6,903 bases of DNA from Bacillota bacterium (GTDB lineage: Bacteria; Bacillota; Desulfitobacteriia; Desulfitobacteriales; Desulfitobacteriaceae), in NCBI GenBank assembly GCA_023390635.1, contig JAEWCM010000150.1, forward strand, positions 1 to 6,903, written 5' to 3'. The translations under genes and the position numbers were made by a program. Positions 1-4,702 of the stretch are shown in pieces (the first letter of the stretch is position 1; each line of letters opens with the position of its first letter). The notes beneath the pieces were generated by a model. It saw only the letters and a list, made by a program, of their open reading frames with translations. It was not told the origin of the DNA and searched no databases.

Positions 1-314
1 GGCCTTTTATATTTGGTAACGATGTTCCAGAATTCTTCTCCACCGTTTTCTCCGCCAAGTTGGACTACTTTCTCATAGTGGGCTTCTGAGAAGGACTCCT
101 TGGGGAAAATCTCTGCCGAATAGGGAGTCACCGACAAATCAGTCTCATTCACTCCATTGCCCGTAAGCTCGCAGATCCGCTGGATTAAGGTAGGCTTCAT
201 GTGATTGAGGCAGGTTTTCTCCAAAAAATGAGTCACGGCCCAAACCGGCAGCCCTTCTTTCCCCACAAAGCGGACTTTGGCCACAAACAGGCTGCTTAGC
301 TCGTATTTTTCCAT
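1..314 (-). CDS. Unrecognised protein, N-terminal 104 residues (3' end beyond window)
   Basis: An open frame runs without a stop from an ATG at 314 to the left edge, giving 104 codons of a protein that starts MEKYELSSLFVAKV and contains WAVTHFLEK. I do not recognise the family. No signal peptide, membrane segment or cysteine motif is visible in this part, so a soluble cytoplasmic protein is likely. The start is well supported: its ATG shares a base with the TAA stop of the upstream acetyltransferase gene (TAATG), and a GAGAGG Shine-Dalgarno site lies 7 nt upstream at 322-327, inside the end of that gene. This arrangement implies translational coupling and co-expression with the acetyltransferase. 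The missing C-terminal part could still reveal a known domain. Confidence 0.72.
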   Translation of the reverse strand, partial: MEKYELSSLFVAKVRFVGKEGLPVWAVTHFLEKTCLNHMKPTLIQRICELTGNGVNETDLSVTPYSAEIFPKESFSEAHYEKVVQLGGENGGEEFWNIVTKYKR

Positions 315-877
315 TAAACATCCTCTCTTTCTTTTCTCCTGATGAATTCAGATTTGAGCATGGAAAGAATGATCGTATCAAAGTAATCCCCATGAATGTA
401 AAAATTCGCTCTTAGCCGTCCCTCTTCTACAAATCCGCTTTTACGATAGCAGCGAAGCGCCGGTGTATTGTAAGAATGGACTTTTATCTCCAACCGATTC
501 AGGTTAACCCTGTTGAAAGCAAAGTCCTGTAATAAGCTCAATGCTTCGGCACCGATACCCTTTCCACGATGCTGCTCCGCTCCAATCACAATGCCTATTT
601 CCCCACAGCGGTTTTTCCAGTCAATATTCATTAAATCGATTTGCCCGATATATTCTTCCGTCTCTTTATCGGCGATCACAAAACAATAGCTATTCTGCCG
701 CCTTCTTTCAAGAACAGATGCCAGAAATTGCTCTGTTGCATCCACGGTACTGGGAGCAAGAAAAATGTCTGAAAGATTATCCACCACTTCAGGATTGTTG
801 ACCCAACTTCGCATATATTCCAAGTCTTCCCTCTTATATTCGCGGAGCATAATTCTCTCTCCATACAATCTCGGCAT
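314..877 (-). CDS. RimJ/RimL-like GNAT family N-acetyltransferase
   Basis: A complete 187-residue GNAT acetyltransferase, expected to move the acetyl group of acetyl-CoA to an amine in the cytoplasm. The N-terminus (GERIMLREYKRED, residues 6-18) matches the usual opening of the RimJ/RimL/SpeG-like branch, which supports the start at 877. The acetyl-CoA pyrophosphate loop is QHRGKGIG (residues 102-109), and the motif B region NTPALRCYRKSGF (137-149) carries the expected Asn and Tyr. The C-terminal half resembles spermidine acetyltransferases and ribosomal-protein N-terminal acetyltransferases, but the substrate cannot be assigned. Purine-rich ribosome-binding sequence lies upstream (AAGGGG 7 nt before the ATG and GGAGG at 892-896, 14 nt before). 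The stop overlaps the start of the next gene. It may be read from the GNAT gene upstream, from a weak promoter in the 208-bp gap, or both. Confidence 0.9.
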   Translation of the reverse strand: MPRLYGERIMLREYKREDLEYMRSWVNNPEVVDNLSDIFLAPSTVDATEQFLASVLERRRQNSYCFVIADKETEEYIGQIDLMNIDWKNRCGEIGIVIGAEQHRGKGIGAEALSLLQDFAFNRVNLNRLEIKVHSYNTPALRCYRKSGFVEEGRLRANFYIHGDYFDTIILSMLKSEFIRRKEREDV

Positions 878-982
878 AAAACTGCCCCTTTCCTCCAGTT
901 ATCTCCTCAATGGATATTGCACTACTCCATCTGCTTTATACTTTCTTCTACAACGGCTACCATATCGTCTTCCATTTATTTC

Positions 983-1011
983 TTTATCTCATATATTCTA
1001 CAAAATACCAA
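983..1011 (-). promoter_or_regulatory. Weak candidate promoter for the 314-877 acetyltransferase
   Basis: On the minus strand, TTGGTA (1006-1011) and GATAAA (983-988) are separated by 17 bp, each 4/6 to the sigma-A consensus, with a TG dinucleotide one base before the -10. The 208-bp gap between the two acetyltransferase genes shows no terminator and no convincing gene, so read-through is equally possible. Confidence 0.25.
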
Positions 1012-1085
1012 GATATCCTTTGACATCTTCGCTTATTAGAGTTTATTGGAGAGGCTGTATCATCCTATTTCCCACCTGCATCATC

Positions 1086-1583
1086 TTATATATATGGAAC
1101 GGTCCGAAATCTCTGAATCGATCCTTTCCAGTGATCCTTCTGAACCTCTTCGAAATTTCCCTGGGTAAATTCATGAATCACTTTGCGCCAGAAAGCTTGG
1201 GCAGGTTTATTTTCGGCGATCTGCGCCACTTCCCACAATCCGGGAAACTGATTAAACATCTGGAAAGCTGTTTTCTTACCTATCCCCTGGCAGCGATATT
1301 TCTTCATCACAAATAATTCTGCAATAGAGTGAGCGTTTTCATTAAGTTCCTCTAAAGGATAGTCTCTGATCAATACAAATCCTGCAATATTGCCGTCAAC
1401 ATAAATGATGAAAGGGTATCTTCCTTTATCAGTCCAATAATGATCCAAATATTTATATCCGTATAAGCCATGAGAATCCACTTCAAAAGGAATGAATTCC
1501 GTAAAGTCATAGTGATAAAGCTGCAAAAGATTTCGCAAAACTGCTTTCTGCTCCAATGGAACCGATTTTATCTCCATATCCAC
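1086..1583 (-). CDS. GNAT family N-acetyltransferase (COG5628-like)
   Basis: A complete 165-residue acetyltransferase. The segment YKYLDHYWTDKGRYPFII (residues 43-60) followed by a GN-IAGFVLIRD strand is typical of small predicted acetyltransferases of the COG5628 type. The acetyl-CoA loop is RCQGIG (97-102), and N125, A128 and W132 sit where motif B is expected. The substrate is unknown. The start is most likely the GTG at 1583, because GGAGGG at 1592-1597 lies 8 nt upstream of it. An in-frame ATG two codons later (1577) would be 14 nt away and is less favoured. An extended -10 promoter lies about 70 bp upstream. The gene heads a leftward set with the other acetyltransferase and the unrecognised gene, and is divergent from the TetR gene. 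Confidence 0.87.
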   Translation of the reverse strand: MDMEIKSVPLEQKAVLRNLLQLYHYDFTEFIPFEVDSHGLYGYKYLDHYWTDKGRYPFIIYVDGNIAGFVLIRDYPLEELNENAHSIAELFVMKKYRCQGIGKKTAFQMFNQFPGLWEVAQIAENKPAQAFWRKVIHEFTQGNFEEVQKDHWKGSIQRFRTVPYI

Positions 1584-1652
1584 TTGTATATCCCTCCAAA
1601 CCCTTTATTCAACTCAGTGAATAGGCGTTATTCTTTGTACTGAAGTGATTTC

Positions 1653-1661
1653 ATTATATCA
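1653..1661 (-). promoter_or_regulatory. Extended -10 promoter for the leftward acetyltransferase gene
   Basis: The minus strand reads TGATATAAT, a perfect extended -10 element (TGnTATAAT). No good -35 is visible at 16-18 bp, which is normal for extended -10 promoters. Transcription would start near 1646, leaving a leader of about 60 nt before the GTG at 1583. Confidence 0.6.
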
Positions 1662-1721
1662 TTCACACTAACGTTGCTGTTGCTGTAATTTAGAAGGAGA
1701 AGTGCTTCTATCCTCGGTTGG

Positions 1722-1752
1722 AATTTAATCAGTTATGTGCAACTATTAAATT
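1722..1752. promoter_or_regulatory. 31-bp imperfect inverted repeat, candidate operator of the TetR-family gene
   Basis: AATTTAATCAGTT (1722-1734) and AACTATTAAATT (1741-1752) are inverted copies that differ only by one extra C in the left arm, around a 6-bp centre. The dyad covers the region where the -35 of the regulator promoter should lie, which is the usual place for autorepression by TetR-family proteins. The element is AT-rich, so part of the symmetry may be chance, but 12 paired positions is more than expected. Confidence 0.5.
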
Positions 1753-1753
1753 G

Positions 1754-1771
1754 TGCTATATTTAAAATATA
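1754..1771 (+). promoter_or_regulatory. Extended -10 promoter of the TetR-family gene overlapped by a 15-bp palindrome
   Basis: TGCTATATT (1754-1762) is an extended -10 element with a 5/6 hexamer. Only weak -35 matches (TTATGT at 1733-1738) are seen. The predicted start is near 1769, giving a leader of about 40 nt. A palindrome, TATATTT-A-AAATATA (1757-1771), covers the -10 and start point. The octamer ATTAAATT occurs at 1745 and 1771, and inverted at 1722. Confidence 0.5.
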
Positions 1772-1807
1772 TTAAATTTACTTATCCTTTCAACAATAGG
1801 AGGTTTT

Positions 1808-2374
1808 ATGTCACAAATAACGAAAAAGGCCTTGGCGGCCTCGCTGAAAAAGCTCCTTTCTGAAAAACCGCTGGACAAAATAACAGTGATTGATATTGTG
1901 GAAGATTGTCAGGTCAATCGCCAGACTTTTTATTATCATTTCCAGGATATCTATGACTTGGTTGAATGGATCTTTCTGACGGAGGCAGCCATTGCCCTTG
2001 ACGGCAAGAAAACTTACGACACCTGGCAGCAGGGATTCTTGCAAATCTTTGAATATGTCCTCGATAATAAGGCTTTAGTGATTAATGTTTACCATTCCAT
2101 GAGCCGCGACCAATTGGAGCGCTATCTCTATGATGTCACCTATAATCTGCTGATCGGCGTGGTGGAGGAGCAGGCAATAGACATGACCGTCCGCGATGTT
2201 GATAAAAAGTTTATTGCAGATTTTTATAAATTCGCTTTTGTCGGTCTGATGCTTGATTGGATCAAGCGGGGAATGAAAGATGATCCGAAGAAAACCATAG
2301 AGCATCTCAGCATTCTGATCCACGGAGATATCGCCAGGGCTCTGGAAAAATATAGGGTTGATCTTTACCATTAG
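1808..2374 (+). CDS. TetR/AcrR-family transcriptional regulator, DhaS-like C-terminal domain
   Basis: A complete 188-residue TetR-family DNA-binding protein. The N-terminal helix-turn-helix spans about residues 8-50, with the recognition part in KITVIDIVEDCQVNRQTFYYHF (24-45), including the family's typical N-R-x-T-F-Y-Y-H-F ending. The C-terminal half (about 55-180) is of the short helical ligand/dimer type seen in DhaS-like regulators (TetR_C_8). The start is the ATG at 1808 with AGGAGG 4 nt before, a short but strong site. It is followed by its own terminator and then by oleate hydratase, an arrangement that suggests it controls that gene, perhaps in response to unsaturated fatty acids or acyl-CoA. 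Whether it represses or activates cannot be told from the sequence: TetR proteins usually repress, while DhaS itself is a co-activator. Palindromes over its own promoter suggest autoregulation. Confidence 0.9.
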   Translation: MSQITKKALAASLKKLLSEKPLDKITVIDIVEDCQVNRQTFYYHFQDIYDLVEWIFLTEAAIALDGKKTYDTWQQGFLQIFEYVLDNKALVINVYHSMSRDQLERYLYDVTYNLLIGVVEEQAIDMTVRDVDKKFIADFYKFAFVGLMLDWIKRGMKDDPKKTIEHLSILIHGDIARALEKYRVDLYH

Positions 2375-2412
2375 ACAAATGGCCAAGAATGTAAAAAAAC
2401 TTTACACAATTA

Positions 2413-2448
2413 CCGCTGTGTTGAAACTTTCGGCACAGCGGCTTTTTT
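2413..2448 (+). terminator. Rho-independent terminator after the TetR-family gene
   Basis: CCGCTGTG (2413-2420) pairs perfectly with CACAGCGG (2434-2441) around a 13-nt loop, followed by C and six T (2443-2448). It lies 38 nt after the stop codon and separates the regulator transcript from the ohyA promoter. Just before it, TGTAAA-AAAAC-TTTACA (2390-2406) is a second small dyad. Confidence 0.88.
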
Positions 2449-2450
2449 GT

Positions 2451-2482
2451 CTATTAATAGGATGAAAATAAGTGACTATACT
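2451..2482 (+). promoter_or_regulatory. ohyA promoter with a palindrome over the -35
   Basis: TTAATA (2454-2459) and TATACT (2477-2482) form a sigma-A-like promoter with a 17-bp spacer (4/6 and 5/6 matches). The start would be near 2489, so the leader is about 26 nt. A perfect 10-bp palindrome, CTATTAATAG (2451-2460), encloses the -35. Its core CTATTAA also occurs at 1743-1749 in the right arm of the dyad upstream of the regulator. A regulator bound here would block polymerase. Confidence 0.55.
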
Positions 2483-2514
2483 AAAGGCATCAACAGGTTA
2501 TGGAGGAATTAATG

Positions 2515-4290
2515 ATGTATTATTCAAACGGTAACTATGAAGCCTTTGTCCGTCCGGAAAAACCGGCAGGCGTTGACAAAAAATCCGCTTACCTTGTAGG
2601 CAGCGGACTTGCTTCACTTGCAGCGGCCTGCTTCCTGGTCCGGGACGGCCAGATGAAAGGTGAGCATATTCATATTCTTGAGGAGCTGGGGATTGCCGGT
2701 GGAGCCTGTGACGGCATCAAGGATGAACAGAAAGGTTTTATCATCCGAGGCGGACGAGAGATGGAGAATCATTTCGAATGCCTCTGGGATCTGTTTCACT
2801 CCATTCCTTCCCTGGAAACAGAAGGAATCTCCGTGCTCGATGAATTCTATCGCCTTAATAAGCATGATCCAAACTACTCTTTGATGCGGGCCAGTGTCAA
2901 CCGAGGCGAGGATGCACATACTGATGGGAAGTTCACTCTCTCGGAAAAGGCTTCGATGGAAATCATTAAGTTGTTTTTAACCCGGGATGAGGATTTATAT
3001 GACAAGACCATCGATGATGTATTTGACGAAGAGTTCTATGCCTCAAATTTCTGGCTCTATTGGCAGACCATGTTCGCCTTTGAAAAATGGCACAGCGCTC
3101 TGGAGATGAAGCTGTATATTCAGCGTTTTATTCATCACATCGGCGGACTGCCAGACTTCTCCGCCCTTAAATTCACGAAATACAATCAGTATGAGTCTCT
3201 GATTCTGCCCATGATCAAATACCTGGAAGCCCATGGGGTACACTTTCAGTACAATACTCAGGTCACCAATGTCCTCTTCGATATCACAGGAGACAAAAAG
3301 GTAGCCAAACAAATCGTCTGCACCCATGAAGGGCGACAGGAAATCATCGATCTGTTGGAAGATGATCTGGTCTTTGTCACCAACGGCAGCTGCACAGAGA
3401 ATTCCACCTTCGGAGATGATGACCATGCCCCCGTATTGGATACAGAGCCGGGTGAAGGGGGCTGCTGGCATCTTTGGAAGAACATCGCACGCCAGGACCC
3501 GTCCTTCGGCCGTCCGGAAAAATTCTGTTCCAATATCCAGGCAACCAACTGGGAGTCGGCCACCGTTACTACCCTGGATGAAAGAATTCCCAAATATATT
3601 GAGAAAATGTGCAAACGCGACCCCTTTTCAGGCAAAGTGGTCACAGGCGGTATTATTACCGCCAAAGATTCAAGCTGGCTAATGAGCTTTACCCTCAACC
3701 GGCAGCCTCATTTCAAGGAACAGCCGAAAGACCAGTTGGTCGTATGGGTATATGGATTGTATACCGATGTTCCCGGTGATTTTGTCAAGAAACCGATGAA
3801 GGAGTGCACCGGCCGGGAAATCGTAGAAGAGTGGCTCTATCACATGGGGGTTCCTGAAGCCGAGATTGCAGAAATGGCTGAAACCGGAGCCCATTGCATT
3901 CCCTGCATGATGCCGTATATCACAGCCTTCTTCATGCCCCGGACTAAAGGAGATCGCCCAAAGGTCGTACCGGATGGCTGTGTCAATTTTGCTTTCATCG
4001 GTCAGTTTGCCGATACGGTCCGTGATACGGTATTTACCACGGAATACTCAGTGCGCACAGCGATGGAAGCGGTCTACACTCTGCTCGACGTGGACCGGGG
4101 TGTTCCCGAAGTGTTTGGCTCATGCTACGACATCAGAGTGCTGCTGGACTCTACTTCAAAAATGCTGGATGGTAAAAAACTAACTGACAAGAAACTCCCC
4201 TTCATTGCCAGCCTGGTAGAGAAAGCAGCTTTTAAGAGAATTTCCGGCACTGTCATCGAAGAATTGCTGGAAAGGTATCATCTGATATAG
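2515..4290 (+). CDS. ohyA: Oleate hydratase (FAD-dependent, myosin-cross-reactive antigen family), EC 4.2.1.53
   Basis: This enzyme adds water to the cis-9 double bond of oleic and other unsaturated fatty acids, giving 10-hydroxy fatty acids; FAD is required but no net redox occurs. The frame could open at 2500, but the start at 2515 is chosen because GGAGG (2502-2506) sits 8 nt before it and the protein then begins MYYSNGNYEAF, as family members do. This gives 591 residues, the length of the Staphylococcus aureus enzyme. In this numbering the FAD motif is GSGLASLAAA (29-38). The catalytic Glu of RGGREME is E82 and the catalytic Tyr is Y201 (in LEMKLYIQRF). T393, N395 and H399 (FTLNRQPHF region) match the carboxylate-binding Thr/Asn/His. 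The last ~50 residues correspond to the C-terminal membrane-associating part. The protein is cytoplasmic and peripheral to the membrane, with roles in fatty-acid detoxification or modification. All key residues are present, so it is predicted active. It has its own promoter and is probably controlled by the upstream TetR protein. Confidence 0.96.
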   Translation: MYYSNGNYEAFVRPEKPAGVDKKSAYLVGSGLASLAAACFLVRDGQMKGEHIHILEELGIAGGACDGIKDEQKGFIIRGGREMENHFECLWDLFHSIPSLETEGISVLDEFYRLNKHDPNYSLMRASVNRGEDAHTDGKFTLSEKASMEIIKLFLTRDEDLYDKTIDDVFDEEFYASNFWLYWQTMFAFEKWHSALEMKLYIQRFIHHIGGLPDFSALKFTKYNQYESLILPMIKYLEAHGVHFQYNTQVTNVLFDITGDKKVAKQIVCTHEGRQEIIDLLEDDLVFVTNGSCTENSTFGDDDHAPVLDTEPGEGGCWHLWKNIARQDPSFGRPEKFCSNIQATNWESATVTTLDERIPKYIEKMCKRDPFSGKVVTGGIITAKDSSWLMSFTLNRQPHFKEQPKDQLVVWVYGLYTDVPGDFVKKPMKECTGREIVEEWLYHMGVPEAEIAEMAETGAHCIPCMMPYITAFFMPRTKGDRPKVVPDGCVNFAFIGQFADTVRDTVFTTEYSVRTAMEAVYTLLDVDRGVPEVFGSCYDIRVLLDSTSKMLDGKKLTDKKLPFIASLVEKAAFKRISGTVIEELLERYHLI

Positions 4291-4306
4291 CAGGAAAATT
4301 ATATCG

Positions 4307-4344
4307 TAAAGGCTGCCCTGAGTTTTCTTCTAGGGCATCCTTTA
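4307..4344 (+). terminator. ohyA: ohyA 3' hairpin, probable terminator with poor U-tract
   Basis: TAAAGGCTGCCCT (4307-4319) pairs with AGGGCATCCTTTA (4332-4344) with a single C/T mismatch and a 12-nt loop, 16 nt after the ohyA stop. The stem is long, but no run of T follows it on either strand, so it may act as an mRNA-stabilising hairpin or an inefficient terminator. Confidence 0.5.
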
Positions 4345-4398
4345 TGCTGATCAGATATACAATCATAACAAAGCACTTATGAATATTTTACCAATACG

Positions 4399-4438
4399 AA
4401 AAAGTCCGCTCCGGCAAAGCCAAAGCCGGAACGGACTT
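4399..4438 (-). terminator. Distal terminator copy on the minus strand
   Basis: AAGTCCGCTCCGGC (4402-4415) and GCCGGAACGGACTT (4425-4438) form a 14-bp stem with a 9-nt loop. Read on the minus strand, the only irregular pair is a U-G wobble and the stem runs into TTTTT (4399-4403). On the plus strand the same pair is a C/A mismatch and no T-run follows. It therefore works for minus-strand transcripts, as a second stop about 260 nt past the flavoprotein gene. It is a diverged copy of the hairpin at 4614-4645. Confidence 0.7.
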
Positions 4439-4490
4439 ATATAAGAGTAGAATAAGGAGAGAGTATTTTATTGAGTAAAATAAGGAGACA
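4399..4490. repeat. Duplicated terminator-plus-3'-UTR module, copy 1
   Basis: This segment aligns with 4614-4702 over hairpin and flank: shared blocks include GGAACGGAC, then TATATAA, AGTAGAAT, AGGAGAGA and TTTATTGAG in the same order and nearly the same spacing, with scattered substitutions and small indels (roughly 80% identity by eye from the second stem arm onward). Copy 2 abuts the flavoprotein stop codon. Copy 1 may be the relic of a lost paralogous gene or of a local duplication. Confidence 0.75.
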
Positions 4491-4515
4491 TATTTTACTC
4501 AGCTAAAATAAGGAG
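4451..4515. repeat. Three short tandem repeats, 28-bp period, with nested hairpins
   Basis: AATAAGGAG starts at 4451, 4479 and 4507, an exact 28-bp period; the first two units continue with a TATTTTA...TAAAATA hairpin (4464-4482 and 4491-4510). A third, mutually exclusive pairing joins TGAGTAAAATA (4472-4482) with TATTTTACTCA (4491-4501). The function is unknown. It sits directly beside terminator copy 1 in otherwise non-coding DNA. Confidence 0.7.
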
Positions 4516-4613
4516 GGTTCCCTTGTAATGATCTTACCAAAATACTACACTCAATTGGTGAAAAAAGCCTAACTGGTCATTGAGAAACTCTGTTTGATTC
4601 AAAGTAGGAGTAT

Positions 4614-4645
4614 AAAAAAATCCGTTCCAGCAAGACCGGAACGGA
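4614..4645 (-). terminator. Rho-independent terminator of the flavoprotein gene
   Basis: On the minus strand TCCGTTCCGG (4645 to 4636) pairs with CTGGAACGGA (4630 to 4621) around a 5-nt loop, with one G-U wobble, followed immediately by seven T (4620 to 4614). It lies about 55 nt past the stop codon at 4700-4702. On the plus strand the wobble becomes an A/C mismatch, which supports minus-strand use. Confidence 0.88.
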
Positions 4646-4702
4646 CCTATATAAAAGTAGAATTAGGAGAGACGATTTATTGAGCAATTAAGAAGAATAT
4701 TA
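4614..4702. repeat. Duplicated terminator-plus-3'-UTR module, copy 2
   Basis: Partner of 4399-4490. It starts with the terminator hairpin and runs through TATATAA, AGTAGAAT, AGGAGAGA and TTTATTGAG up to the stop codon of the flavoprotein gene. This copy is the one in genetic context and is taken as the parent. Confidence 0.75.

Larger units (their letters stand above)
4346..4699. other. Convergent intergenic region, no supported protein gene
   Basis: Apart from the two terminator modules and the 28-bp repeats, this region shows no convincing gene. A 14-codon frame at 4528-4572 has an upstream AAGGAGGG (4511-4517... 10 nt before the ATG), but nothing follows it that it could control, and it is not called. 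Between 4530 and 4610 I see nothing recognisable. Confidence 0.6.

Noticed and set aside
924..975. A 17-codon minus-strand frame (MEDDMVAVVEESIKQME) between the two acetyltransferase genes
   Set aside because: It is very short, has no clear ribosome-binding site, is preceded directly by an in-frame stop, and shows no recognisable similarity.
765..1316. A plus-strand open frame of 183 codons across the acetyltransferase gap
   Set aside because: It overlaps two well-supported minus-strand genes, has an atypical Leu/Ser/Tyr-rich composition expected from antisense reading, and shows no domain.
1722..1752. A CprK-type dehalobox (TTAAT-N4-ATTAA) or FNR-like box
   Set aside because: The TTAAT and ATTAA half-sites are 15 bp apart instead of 4, so the spacing does not fit CRP/FNR-family operators.
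4451..4515. A CRISPR-like array
   Set aside because: The units have only a 9-bp conserved core and related, not unique, intervening sequence; there are no spacers and no cas genes.
4528..4572. A 14-codon plus-strand frame with AAGGAGGG upstream, resembling a leader peptide
   Set aside because: Nothing downstream on the plus strand could be controlled by it, and the AAGGAG belongs to the 28-bp repeat.
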